Positions 1 to 6,029 of a stretch of DNA of 35,743 bases are shown here, in pieces. Below the pieces are notes generated by a model. It was not told where the DNA came from. It searched no databases and was given only the letters and a program-made list of their open reading frames with translations. The translations under genes were made by a program, and so were the position numbers. The stretch spans positions 1 through 35,743 of the forward strand of contig LUJS01000032.1 in assembly GCA_001689495.1 (NCBI GenBank). The letters run 5' to 3'. Each line of letters opens with the position of its first letter. Position 1 is the stretch's first letter. Source of the DNA: Bacteroidales bacterium M8. GTDB taxonomy: Bacteria; Bacteroidota; Bacteroidia; Bacteroidales; Muribaculaceae.

Positions 1-457
1 TCTGAATATACATCTCAAAACGACGCAAGGCACGAGCAAGGACTTTGTAATGATTGGCCCTCGGAGCCGAAAGCGGATGCTTTTCAAGATACTCGTTAAA
101 CAGTCCGAAAAATGTCAGCTCCACTTTCTTAACCTCATATTTATCGGGGTGATTGAAGCGGTCTATCATGTCGCGGAAAAACTCCTGCGACAAATCTTCT
201 TGCGGATTGTCGATACAGGCAGAGACAATGAGTTGCTCCAGAGCTGTCAGACGCTTTTCTATTTCATTAAGCACCTTTGCCTCTTTCTGATTGGCTCGCG
301 GCATTATGATTGCGCCATCCTTGAAGCGTTTTGGATTCATATAGATGCCACTTTTAAGACGCAGACGCAGGGAGCGGGAAACAGTCAGTCGAAGCAGAAT
401 TTCCGCATCGCCCGAAGTGTTAACTTTTGTAGATATGTTTCTCGTGATTGTTGCCAT
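1..457 (-). CDS. Tyrosine-type integrase, N-terminal part (cut by window edge)
   Basis: The minus strand is open from an ATG at 457 to the window edge, giving 152 residues that start MATITRNISTKVNTSGDAEI. The basic first ~85 residues look like the arm-DNA-binding domain of Bacteroidota tyrosine recombinases (short strands, then a coiled segment with EKRLTALEQL). From about residue 112 (LTFFGLFNEYLEKHPLSA) it reads like the SAM-like core-binding domain. The catalytic domain with the R/H/R/Y residues lies outside the window, so activity cannot be judged. Family knowledge: such integrases insert conjugative elements and islands at short att sites, often at the 3' ends of tRNA genes. It reads away from the att-like repeat at 692 and has its own canonical promoter. 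The family call is by recognition of the N-terminus only. Confidence 0.85.
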   Translation of the reverse strand, partial: MATITRNISTKVNTSGDAEILLRLTVSRSLRLRLKSGIYMNPKRFKDGAIIMPRANQKEAKVLNEIEKRLTALEQLIVSACIDNPQEDLSQEFFRDMIDRFNHPDKYEVKKVELTFFGLFNEYLEKHPLSAPRANHYKVLARALRRFEMYIQ

Positions 458-484
458 AAGAAGTAGTTTAGATTAAGAACGACC

Positions 485-516
485 CAAAGGTAAGCATTGT
501 TGTCCACCACTCCAAA
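485..516 (-). promoter_or_regulatory. Integrase promoter (-33 TTTG, -7 TACCTTTG)
   Basis: On the minus strand, TTTG (516-513) is followed after 20 bp by TACCTTTG (492-485), matching the Bacteroidota sigma consensus TTTG-N19-21-TAnnTTTG. It lies 28 bp upstream of the integrase ATG. One of the GTGGACAA boxes lies inside the spacer. Confidence 0.75.
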
Positions 517-538
517 TTTTTGTCCACATTTTGTCCAC
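500..538 (-). repeat. Three direct GTGGACAA boxes on the integrase promoter
   Basis: TTGTCCAC (minus strand GTGGACAA) occurs at 500-507, 520-527 and 531-538. The starts are 20 and 11 bp apart, close to two turns and one turn of DNA. The first box lies between -33 and -7; the other two lie just upstream of -33. The arrangement suits a repressor operator for the integrase, or integrase arm-binding sites. Which of the two is not decidable from sequence. Confidence 0.6.
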
Positions 539-691
539 CAAACTTAAATCTGGGTACTGCTCGCTAAACTTCACCAAGACACAATCATCAACATTTATTC
601 ACTTATATATCTCTATTATTCAATAAATTATGCAATACACTATATCATTCCGAATATTTAAGACAATTCATCTTCATTCATATTTATTGTT

Positions 692-705
692 CTCTCCGGG
701 GTCAC
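692..705 (+). repeat. att-like repeat, copy 1 (CTCTCCGGGGTCAC)
   Basis: This 14-mer is identical to 1822-1835. With the following CACCA it resembles the 3' end of a tRNA gene (T-stem, acceptor strand, CCA), but no cloverleaf precedes it. A terminator hairpin follows 6 bp later. It lies about 235 bp from the integrase start. Best reading: a recombination (att) scar of an element that targets an RNA-gene 3' end. Confidence 0.5.
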
Positions 706-710
706 CACCA

Positions 711-739
711 AGCAGCCGCAGCAATGTGGCTGCTTTTTT
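711..739 (+). terminator. Intrinsic terminator after att-like copy 1
   Basis: Stem AGCAGCC (711-717) pairs with GGCTGCT (728-734) and is followed by a run of T to 739. No gene in the window reads into it, which fits its being carried along with the 3' end of an RNA gene. Confidence 0.65.
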
Positions 740-769
740 CGTTGTATACATCCCCACCCTCCAGATAAC

Positions 770-949
770 TTAATTTCGGCAACAAACTTGATTTATGGGT
801 AATCGACCGTTTCCATGTGCAGCGTCTTTCCGGTGGGTAGAAGGGTGTGTAGCCAGTATGAGCATTAATCCTAAATCCCTGAAAGATGTCCTGAAAGCTT
901 TGATTTTGGCATTGAAGGATTCTGCCGATGCATTGGTGTGTTTTATGAA
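770..949 (-). pseudogene. Transposase C-terminal fragment
   Basis: The minus-strand frame from 949 to the stop at 770-772 has no start codon. It begins FIKHTNASAESFNAKIKAFR, which matches the conserved NASAESFNAKIKAFR block near the C-terminus of Bacteroidota DDE transposases of the ISL3/ISAon1 kind. The rest of the fragment (about 35 residues) has lost similarity, and an in-frame stop lies directly upstream of it. This is a relic of an insertion sequence, in keeping with an island edge. The IS family assignment is from memory of the motif. Confidence 0.65.
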
Positions 950-986
950 TTATTACTGACTGAATTTGAACTTCATATCTATCAGA

Positions 987-1018
987 TTTGTTTTGCAACT
1001 AAAAAATAGTTACTTTTG
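987..1018 (+). promoter_or_regulatory. hicAB promoter
   Basis: TTTG (987-990), a 20-bp spacer and TACTTTTG (1011-1018) match the Bacteroidota consensus. The hicA ATG follows 17 bp after the -7 box, so the 5' leader is very short. Confidence 0.75.
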
Positions 1019-1035
1019 TGCCAAAATAAAAATGA

Positions 1036-1290
1036 ATGGGAACAAAAGAAAAACTGATTGCTCGATTCTCCGCTCTCCCGAATGATTTTACATGGGATGA
1101 AATGAGGCGTATGCTTGTGGCTTTGGGTTATACCCCGGGCAACAAAGGCAAAACCTCAGGCTCTCGCGTCATCTTCAAGGGAGAAGGCAAGAAGCCTATA
1201 ATGCTCCACAAGCCACATCCGGGTAATATCATCAAAGGATATGTAATGAAACAAGTTTATGATTATCTTAAAAACGAAGGATTGATATGA
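1036..1290 (+). CDS. hicA: HicA-type mRNA interferase toxin
   Basis: An 84-residue protein with the HicA double-stranded-RNA-binding-like fold. It shows the N-terminal KEKLIARFSALPNDFTWDEM helix, the GYTPGNKGKTSGSR strand, and the core LHKPHPGN with the conserved catalytic His, followed by a C-terminal helix ending KQVYDYLKNEGL. Family knowledge: HicA cleaves mRNA and is neutralised by HicB. The start at 1036 is chosen over the out-of-frame ATG at 1032. It overlaps hicB by 4 bp (ATGA), so the pair is translationally coupled. Toxin first is the usual order. The pair sits between two att-like repeats, which points to a mobile-element stabilisation module. It looks intact. Confidence 0.9.
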   Translation: MGTKEKLIARFSALPNDFTWDEMRRMLVALGYTPGNKGKTSGSRVIFKGEGKKPIMLHKPHPGNIIKGYVMKQVYDYLKNEGLI

Positions 1291-1625
1291 ATACATTGAA
1301 ATATAAAGACTTTATCGGTTCGGTAGCTTTCAGCGAAGCCGACGGCGTATTTTTCGGCAAAATCGAAGGTATTGATGGACTCGTTAATTTTGAGGGCGAA
1401 AGCGTTGCGGAACTGACCAATGCTTTTCACGAGGCAGTGGACGATTATCTTGCATATTGTGAAGAAGAAGGCATCGAGCCCCACAAGAGCTATTCCGGTT
1501 CGCTCAACGTGCGTCTTACCCCCGACATACACACACGGGTTGCCTACCTCGCCAAACAAGCGGGAGTGTCAATAAACTCGTTCATCCGTACTGCCATAGA
1601 AAAGCAGATAGCCGCAATGCTTTAA
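1287..1625 (+). CDS. hicB: HicB-type antitoxin
   Basis: A 112-residue antitoxin. The N-terminal ~60 residues form the degenerate RNase H-like HicB fold (YKDFIGSVAFSEADGVFFGKIEGIDGLVNFEG, then a helix with HEAVDDYLAYCEEEG). The C-terminus (SLNVRLTPDIHTRVAYLAKQ and on) is a ribbon-helix-helix DNA-binding segment. Family knowledge: HicB binds HicA and represses the operon. Its start overlaps the hicA stop. A possible operator could lie at the promoter at 987-1018, but I see no clear palindrome there. A separate inverted repeat follows the gene at 1632-1671. Confidence 0.9.
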   Translation: MNTLKYKDFIGSVAFSEADGVFFGKIEGIDGLVNFEGESVAELTNAFHEAVDDYLAYCEEEGIEPHKSYSGSLNVRLTPDIHTRVAYLAKQAGVSINSFIRTAIEKQIAAML

Positions 1626-1631
1626 TGCTCT

Positions 1632-1671
1632 AAGTGTGACACATAAGGCATTTTTAACGCCTTAGACACTT
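1632..1671. repeat. Two-part inverted repeat downstream of hicB
   Basis: The outer arms AAGTGT (1632-1637) and ACACTT (1666-1671) enclose the inner arms TAAGGC (1644-1649) and GCCTTA (1659-1664). There is no T-run after it, so it is not a standard terminator. It ends exactly on the -33 element of the next promoter and could be an operator or an mRNA-stabilising hairpin. Confidence 0.45.
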
Positions 1672-1699
1672 GAAAATCGGCAGAAAAGCATTAACTTTG
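1670..1699 (+). promoter_or_regulatory. Promoter for candidate small RNA
   Basis: TTG (1670-1672), a 19-bp spacer and TAACTTTG (1692-1699). No protein gene follows on this strand; the next strong signal is the terminator at 1845-1881. Confidence 0.6.
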
Positions 1700-1821
1700 T
1701 ACTACCCCAATGGAATAATTGGTAAGAACATTGAAATAATGCCGTGTGCAATTCGTGAACAAACGGAATGGCGGCATTACAACTCTCTGATAACTGCTTA
1801 GTTACAACGATATACCTCGGC

Positions 1822-1835
1822 CTCTCCGGGGTCAC
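1822..1835 (+). repeat. att-like repeat, copy 2 (CTCTCCGGGGTCAC)
   Basis: Identical to 692-705 and in the same orientation, 1130 bp apart. It is again followed, 9 bp on, by an intrinsic terminator of unrelated sequence. The two copies bracket the transposase relic and hicAB. Confidence 0.5.
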
Positions 1836-1844
1836 AAATGAAAT

Positions 1845-1881
1845 CCGCAAGTTATTGAAAAATCAATGCTTGCGGTTTTTT
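1845..1881 (+). terminator. Intrinsic terminator of candidate small RNA
   Basis: CCGCAAG (1845-1851) pairs with CTTGCGG (1869-1875). The stem extends inward through ATTG/CAAT, and six T follow. Confidence 0.75.
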
Positions 1882-1981
1882 ACATGTCTATTTTTGACTA
1901 CCTTTTTTCTGGTCAGTAGCAAAGCCCGGGGGGAAATGTCAATAAATTCGGTCGAGTAATATCGGGTCAGCTACAGGAGTT

Positions 1982-2896
1982 TTAATCTTGGGCATTGGCA
2001 ATTTTTGTCTTATGGTATTCCTGTGGCGTCATGCCCGTGACTTTCTTGAACATGCGGCTGAAGTGCTGAGGGTATTCAAATCCGAGGTCGTATGCGGTTT
2101 CCGAGATGCTCATGCCCGATGCAAGACGGTTTTTGGCTTCCCGTACGATTGTTCGTCTGACATAGTTCCCGGCGGTGTCGCCGGATACTTTATTGATGAC
2201 ATCTCCCAGATAGTTAGCCGACATACACAGGCTGTCGGCACAATATTGAATGGTGGGCAGTCCGTTTTTCTGTTGAAGATTATTCCTGAAGTAATCCTTC
2301 AGCAGATGTTCAAATCTGGAGAGAATGTCGTTGTTGATTATTTTGCGAGTGAGGAACTGACGGTTGTAAAACCGCTGGCAATAGTTTAACAGCAAGCTGA
2401 TAAGTCCGGTGATGATGGCATCCTGCGATTCATCTTTAGGATTATTTATCTCATCGCTGATGCGTCGCATTATCGCCACGATAATCTCTTTCTCCTCATC
2501 GGTCATGTGCAGGGCCTCGTTGATGCGGTAGTCGAAAAAGGAATATCGCCTAATATCCTTTGCGAGCTGCGTTCCGTGCAGTAGGTCGGGATGAAAAAGG
2601 AGAGCCCAGCCTGAGATGCTTACGGTCTCATCGTTATCTTCCTTTCCTCCGATTTGTCCGGGAGCCACGCACATAAGCGTTCCTTTCTTATAGTCATAGT
2701 CTCCACAACCGTATTTTAGACCTATGACCTCGTCATCGTCACGGAGGAAGATGCCATAGACATCATAGTCATTCAGGCTGTGGCGTATGGGCGAGACTTC
2801 ACGATAGTCTATCACACTGACCAGCGAATGCCGGTCGGTGTGGCCTACCCACGAACTGTAATCCGAGGGATGTCTGACTTTGAGAATCTTGCTCAT
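1982..2896 (-). CDS. AraC-family transcriptional regulator (AraC-1)
   Basis: A 304-residue regulator with an N-terminal ligand/oligomer domain and a C-terminal double helix-turn-helix. The latter ends in the AraC signature: ETAYDLGFEYPQHFSRMFKKVTGMTPQEYHK. The start is placed at 2896 (MSKILKVRHP), because the longer frame to 2929 would begin inside the -7 box at 2934-2927. It is a paralogue of the regulator at 12770-13675: both share HxLVSVID near residue 25, a YDYxxGT block, LLFHPDxxxGT and a FYxRQFxTR segment. It is transcribed away from the flavodoxin/cupin operon, about 580 bp off, whose promoter carries a two-part site suited to an AraC dimer. The signal it senses is unknown. Confidence is high for the family, low for the regulon. 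Confidence 0.9.
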   Translation of the reverse strand: MSKILKVRHPSDYSSWVGHTDRHSLVSVIDYREVSPIRHSLNDYDVYGIFLRDDDEVIGLKYGCGDYDYKKGTLMCVAPGQIGGKEDNDETVSISGWALLFHPDLLHGTQLAKDIRRYSFFDYRINEALHMTDEEKEIIVAIMRRISDEINNPKDESQDAIITGLISLLLNYCQRFYNRQFLTRKIINNDILSRFEHLLKDYFRNNLQQKNGLPTIQYCADSLCMSANYLGDVINKVSGDTAGNYVRRTIVREAKNRLASGMSISETAYDLGFEYPQHFSRMFKKVTGMTPQEYHKTKIANAQD

Positions 2897-2926
2897 CGTG
2901 TACAGTATTGCGCTGATTTGTAGTCG

Positions 2927-2934
2927 CAAAGATA
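2927..2934 (-). promoter_or_regulatory. -7 box of AraC-1
   Basis: TATCTTTG on the minus strand, 30 bp upstream of the chosen start codon. No good -33 element is seen at 19-21 bp. Confidence 0.45.
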
Positions 2935-2972
2935 CATAATAATTTTCATATATAAGCGCGTGTCAGTGAAAT

Positions 2973-2979
2973 TGGTATG
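2973..2979 (+). promoter_or_regulatory. Single TGGTATG half-site near AraC-1
   Basis: TGGTATGTC in the context GAAATTGGTATGTC closely resembles the site at 3319. No partner half-site is seen 21 bp on. It lies 39 bp upstream of the AraC-1 -7 box, in inverted orientation to that gene, so it may serve autoregulation. Confidence 0.35.
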
Positions 2980-2990
2980 TCCCGGCAGAT

Positions 2991-3136
2991 AACGACGCCG
3001 CGGGGGGTGGCAAACGACGCCGCGGGGCACGGACTCCCTGCGGGAGCCCGGGTTTTTGTCGGGGGATCTTTACCTCGGGGCAAGCCCCGATGCTATTAAG
3101 GCGGTGCCCCGCTGCGCGGGGCGGGTGGAGGGGGGC
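2991..3136. repeat. GC-rich repeat and palindrome cluster
   Basis: AACGACGCCGCGGGG occurs twice (2991-3005, 3013-3027). Perfect short hairpins follow: CTCCC-TGC-GGGAG, TCGGGG-caa-GCCCCGA and GCCCCG-ctgcg-CGGGGC. This resembles REP-type intergenic repeats more than coding DNA. It abuts the broken Ig-like fragment. The 540-bp gap between AraC-1 and the flavodoxin gene holds this cluster, that relic and the operon promoter. Confidence 0.5.
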
Positions 3137-3300
3137 GACGGTGATGCTCTCAATGGCGCTGTTCTCGGTGACGGTGACCTTGCAAGACACGGCGTGGGCA
3201 CTCCATAGCCGTCGGTGGCGGTGAAATGGATCACGGCCTCGCCGGGAGCCACGGCGGTGACTATGCCGGCCTCGTCGACGGTGGCTACGGCGGAATTGTC
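3137..3300 (-). pseudogene. Relic of a bacterial Ig-like (BIG2) domain protein
   Basis: Read on the minus strand from 3300, the translation begins DNSAVATVDEAGIVTAVAPG and continues EAVIHFTATDG. This is the classic BIG2 pattern (SVATVD..G.VTAVAPGEA.I). A frameshift near 3205 then moves the domain's last strand, SCKVTVTENSAIESITV, to another frame. No start codon, earlier strand or signal peptide is present, and the sequence beyond 3300 is unrelated. It is a leftover of a larger cell-surface protein, possibly deposited with the neighbouring GC-rich repeats. Confidence 0.7.
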
Positions 3301-3318
3301 GGTTTTTTTCTTTGAAAA

Positions 3319-3347
3319 TGGTATGTCTTGCCGTGATTTTGATAATC
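3319..3347 (+). promoter_or_regulatory. AraC-type composite operator, flavodoxin/cupin operon
   Basis: TGGTATG (3319-3325) is followed exactly 21 bp later by TGATAATC (3340-3347). The first half-site begins 48 bp upstream of the -7 box at 3367. The same geometry is seen at 11566 and 13747. Confidence 0.55.
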
Positions 3348-3366
3348 GGGTCCGGGTTTTGGTTTG

Positions 3367-3374
3367 TAATTTTG
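3367..3374 (+). promoter_or_regulatory. -7 box of flavodoxin/cupin operon
   Basis: TAATTTTG without a -33 TTG at the proper distance, as expected for an activator-dependent promoter. The 5' leader to the ATG at 3475 is about 95 nt. Confidence 0.55.
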
Positions 3375-3474
3375 CATCAAAGATAATCCGGTCATCGAAG
3401 CCTTGGGCACAGCCGTCCGTGTCCTCGCCAAATGACGTTGACCGAAAAACTCATAACAAAAAAACGACGACCAC

Positions 3475-4194
3475 ATGAAAAAGATGATGTTAACGATGGC
3501 CATGATGCTTGCTGCCGTGGCCATGCAAGCCAAGACGCTGATAGTCTATTACAGCTATACCAACAATGTGGAGCGGATTGTCAATGACCTACAGGGTCTG
3601 ATCGATGCCGACGTGGTGGAGATAGAGCCTGCCGAGAAGGGGCTCGACTATGCCGCCGACAATTATATAGGCAGCGCGCAGATTTCGGCCATACGCAACA
3701 ATCCCGACGATGCGTCGTCATATCCGGCTATCGACCCGGTGGACGTCAATCTCGCCGACTATGACTGCATAATCATCGGCGCCCCGCTGTGGTGGAGCAG
3801 CATGGCCGCCCCGTTGCAGACATATCTGTTTCATCACGGCCCGGAGATGGCCGGCAAGAACATCGGCCTCATAGTGTCGAGCGCCAGCAGCGGCATAAGC
3901 GGCGTGGAGGCCGATGCAAAAAGACTCGTGCCCGGGGGTAATTTCCTGTCGCCGAACCTGTGGATACGCTCGTCGCAGACCTCGAGCGCCAAGTCGATGC
4001 TCGAGAACTGGCTCGAGGCCATCGGCTATGCCCACCTGACGGCGGGAATCGGAGCTGTCGAGGCCGACGCGCCCGACAGGTACACGGCATATTCGCTGTC
4101 GGGGGTCAGGGTATTGGCCGAGGCCGAGTCAGTCGGCAGTCTGCCCGGGGGGCTATACATAATCAACGGCAAGAAAACCATAATATCGAAATGA
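3475..4194 (+). CDS. Secreted flavodoxin-like protein with C-terminal sorting-type tail
   Basis: A 239-residue protein. Residues 1-19 are a signal peptide (MKKMMLTMAMMLAAVAMQA). A flavodoxin domain follows: the phosphate-binding loop YYSYTNNVERI (about 25-35) and the FMN-contacting IIIGAPLWWSSMAAPLQTYL (about 97-116). The fold ends near residue 190. The last ~35 residues (YSLSGVRV, then LPGGLYIINGKKTIISK) match the short C-terminal tail seen on exported Bacteroidales proteins and resemble a type IX sorting domain. Flavodoxins usually act in the cytoplasm, so export is unusual; the partner and electron donor are unknown. It overlaps the next gene by 4 bp. Regulation by an AraC protein is inferred from the promoter. 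Confidence 0.85.
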   Translation: MKKMMLTMAMMLAAVAMQAKTLIVYYSYTNNVERIVNDLQGLIDADVVEIEPAEKGLDYAADNYIGSAQISAIRNNPDDASSYPAIDPVDVNLADYDCIIIGAPLWWSSMAAPLQTYLFHHGPEMAGKNIGLIVSSASSGISGVEADAKRLVPGGNFLSPNLWIRSSQTSSAKSMLENWLEAIGYAHLTAGIGAVEADAPDRYTAYSLSGVRVLAEAESVGSLPGGLYIINGKKTIISK

Positions 4195-5006
4195 AAAAAG
4201 TTTTATCAATTTTGATTGCATCAATAATAACAATGAACATAATGGCACAGCAGAAAATAGTCCAGACGGCAGGCCGTCAGCAACTCGGAGAGTTTGCTCT
4301 GGAATTCGCCCATCTCAATGACGACATACTCTTCGGCGAGGTATGGAGCCGCAACGACCTACTGTCGCTGCGAGACCGCAGCCTCGTGACCATCACGTCG
4401 CTGATCTCGCAGGGCATCACAGACAGCTCGCTGACCTATCACCTGCAGGAGGCGAAAAAGAACGGCATCACGCGCACCGAGGCCGCCGAGATACTGACCC
4501 ACATAGCGTTCTATGCCGGATGGCCCAAGGCATGGGGAGCGTTCAGGCTCGCCAAGGATGTATGGAACGACGACGTGAAGGGGGACGACGCCAAGGCTGA
4601 GTTCGAGCGCGGAATGATATTCCCGATCGGCGAGCCCAACACGGCCTATGCCAAGTACTTTACGGGCAAAAGCTATCTGGCGCAGGTGTCGACCGAGCAG
4701 ATTCCGTTTGCCAACGTGACCTTCGAGCCGGGATGCCGCAATCACTGGCACGTCCACAAGGCCGAGAAGGGTGGCGGCCAGATGCTTGTGGGCGTAGGTG
4801 GCCGCGGCTGGTATCAGGAAGAGGGTAAGCCGGCGGTGGAGATACTGCCCGGGACCGTGATACACATTCCCGCAAACGTCAAGCACTGGCATGGAGCAGC
4901 CAAGGACTCGTGGTTTGCCCACCTCGCATTCGCGGTGCCCGGCGAGTCGTCGGAAAACGTATGGCTCGAGCCCGTCACCGACGAGGAATACCTCAAGCTG
5001 GACTGA
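4191..5006 (+). CDS. Secreted carboxymuconolactone decarboxylase-like / cupin fusion
   Basis: A 271-residue protein starting at the ATG that overlaps the flavodoxin stop (ATGA). A longer in-frame extension to 3960 lies wholly inside the flavodoxin gene and is rejected. Residues 1-20 are a signal peptide. Residues ~45-125 form a CMD/AhpD-like helical domain (RDRSLVTITSLISQG, EAAEILTHIAFYAGWPKAWGA) without the CxxC of AhpD peroxidase partners. Residues ~165-250 are a cupin with a metal site: HWHVH (H185, H187, H189) and PANVKHWHG (H232, H234). Such CMD-cupin proteins are common in gut Bacteroidota next to AraC regulators and reductases; the substrate is not known. Co-translation with the flavodoxin suggests one redox or detoxification task in the cell envelope. 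Confidence 0.88.
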   Translation: MKKVLSILIASIITMNIMAQQKIVQTAGRQQLGEFALEFAHLNDDILFGEVWSRNDLLSLRDRSLVTITSLISQGITDSSLTYHLQEAKKNGITRTEAAEILTHIAFYAGWPKAWGAFRLAKDVWNDDVKGDDAKAEFERGMIFPIGEPNTAYAKYFTGKSYLAQVSTEQIPFANVTFEPGCRNHWHVHKAEKGGGQMLVGVGGRGWYQEEGKPAVEILPGTVIHIPANVKHWHGAAKDSWFAHLAFAVPGESSENVWLEPVTDEEYLKLD

Positions 5007-5049
5007 CGGCACCGGTCAACCGGAGCAGCCCGTTAGGACCGTAGGCGGA

Positions 5050-5970
5050 TCAGTCGTTGTCGAACATCGCCGCGTCGTGGCAGCAGGGAGATGCCTCGGT
5101 CTCGGCCTCGATGGTCGCGTGAGCCACGCCATGTTCGGCGGCCTTCAGCTTCATCGCCGATATTATGCGGTCGAGGCACGAGACGTCGCCGATGACGGCG
5201 TGGACGGTGAGGGCGTTCTCGGTCGTCGACAGCGGCCACACATGCAGATGGTGTATCGACCTGACCCCGGCGACACCCTCGAGCGCCCTCTCGAGCGCAG
5301 GCATGTCGACCGACTCGGGGACGGTGTCGATGGACATGCGGGTGCTCTCGACAAGTAGTCCGCGCATGGACCACGCGATTATCAGCGCGATTATGATGCC
5401 GATGACGGGGTCGAGCACATACCAGCCTGTAAAGTGGATGACGATTCCGGCCACGACCACGCCGACCGACACAAGCGTGTCGGCCGCCATGTGCAGGAAG
5501 GCGGCCTTGACATTCATGTCGCGCCCCTTGTCCTTCATGAACAGCCACGCGGTGACGCCGTTGACCACGACACCGGCCGCGGCCACCCACGCGATGGCAT
5601 CGCCGTCGACGGCCACGGGATGAATGAGCTTGCCGATGGCCTCGACCAGAATGGCACCCACGGCCACGCAGAGCAGCAGGGCGTTGATGAACGATGCCTG
5701 AATCGAGAATTTCTTGTATCCGTAGGTATGGCGGTCGTCGGGCTTTCTGGACATGAGCCTGAAGGCAACCATGGCGATGACGAGCGCGGCCACGTCCGAC
5801 AGGTTGTGGCCGGCGTCCGAGAGCAGCCCCATCGAGCCGTATATCAGGCCGAACACGGCCTCGATGACGACATAGGCGCTGTTGAGCACTATGCCCGTGA
5901 TGAAAGCGGCGTTGAGCGACTTGATTCTTTCAGGTCCGTGATGATGGTGATGATGAGCGATATGTGCCAT
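5050..5970 (-). CDS. Cation diffusion facilitator (Zn2+-type) efflux transporter
   Basis: A 306-residue inner-membrane transporter with six predicted membrane segments. The metal site appears as SDAGHNLSD in TM2 (H55, D59) and HMAADTLVS in TM5 (H160, D164). The HxxxD/HxxxD pair is typical of ZitB/CzcD-like zinc exporters. The N-terminus carries a run of six His, likely a cytoplasmic metal-sensing tail. The C-terminal ~95 residues are the cytoplasmic ferredoxin-like dimer domain, ending in a Cys-Cys-His (SPCCHDAAMFDND). Family knowledge: these exchange Zn2+, Co2+ or Cd2+ for protons. It converges with the cupin gene and lies 59 bp after the lipoprotein gene on the same strand. No dedicated promoter was found. 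Confidence 0.92.
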   Translation of the reverse strand: MAHIAHHHHHHGPERIKSLNAAFITGIVLNSAYVVIEAVFGLIYGSMGLLSDAGHNLSDVAALVIAMVAFRLMSRKPDDRHTYGYKKFSIQASFINALLLCVAVGAILVEAIGKLIHPVAVDGDAIAWVAAAGVVVNGVTAWLFMKDKGRDMNVKAAFLHMAADTLVSVGVVVAGIVIHFTGWYVLDPVIGIIIALIIAWSMRGLLVESTRMSIDTVPESVDMPALERALEGVAGVRSIHHLHVWPLSTTENALTVHAVIGDVSCLDRIISAMKLKAAEHGVAHATIEAETEASPCCHDAAMFDND

Positions 5971-6029
5971 AGTCCTGTCTGATTGTTGCCATGCATATAT
6001 AACAACCTCAGGCGGCCACTATGTTCATC

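Larger units (their letters stand above)
1706..1881 (+). ncRNA. Candidate structured small RNA, ~176 nt
   Basis: The interval runs from a canonical promoter to a strong intrinsic terminator and has no convincing ORF. Predicted hairpins: CCAAT/ATTGG (1706-1722); a long one with AATGCCG (1738-1744) pairing with CGGCATT (1772-1778) and an inner AATTCGT/ACGGAAT arm; TAACT-GCTT-AGTTA (1791-1804); then the terminator. The 14-bp att-like repeat lies between the last two. I do not recognise it as tRNA, tmRNA, 6S or another known family. It could instead be a decayed RNA gene used as an integration target. Confidence 0.4.

Noticed and set aside
50..466. 138-residue plus-strand ORF
   Set aside because: It is the antisense shadow of the integrase N-terminus, which has the right start, promoter and family pattern on the minus strand.
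702..998. 98-residue minus-strand ORF
   Set aside because: It reads the transposase relic in the wrong frame; the conserved NASAESFNAKIKAFR block is in another frame (770-949).
1706..1836. Intact tRNA ending in the att-like repeat
   Set aside because: The 3' end looks tRNA-like, but no matching 5' acceptor strand, T-loop GTTCRA or anticodon arm could be placed.
3960..4190. N-terminal extension of the cupin protein
   Set aside because: It lies inside the flavodoxin gene in another frame, and a signal peptide begins exactly at the internal ATG at 4191.
5007..5049. Terminator between the cupin and CDF genes
   Set aside because: CCGGT/ACCGG can pair, but the stem is short with a 2-nt loop and no T-run.
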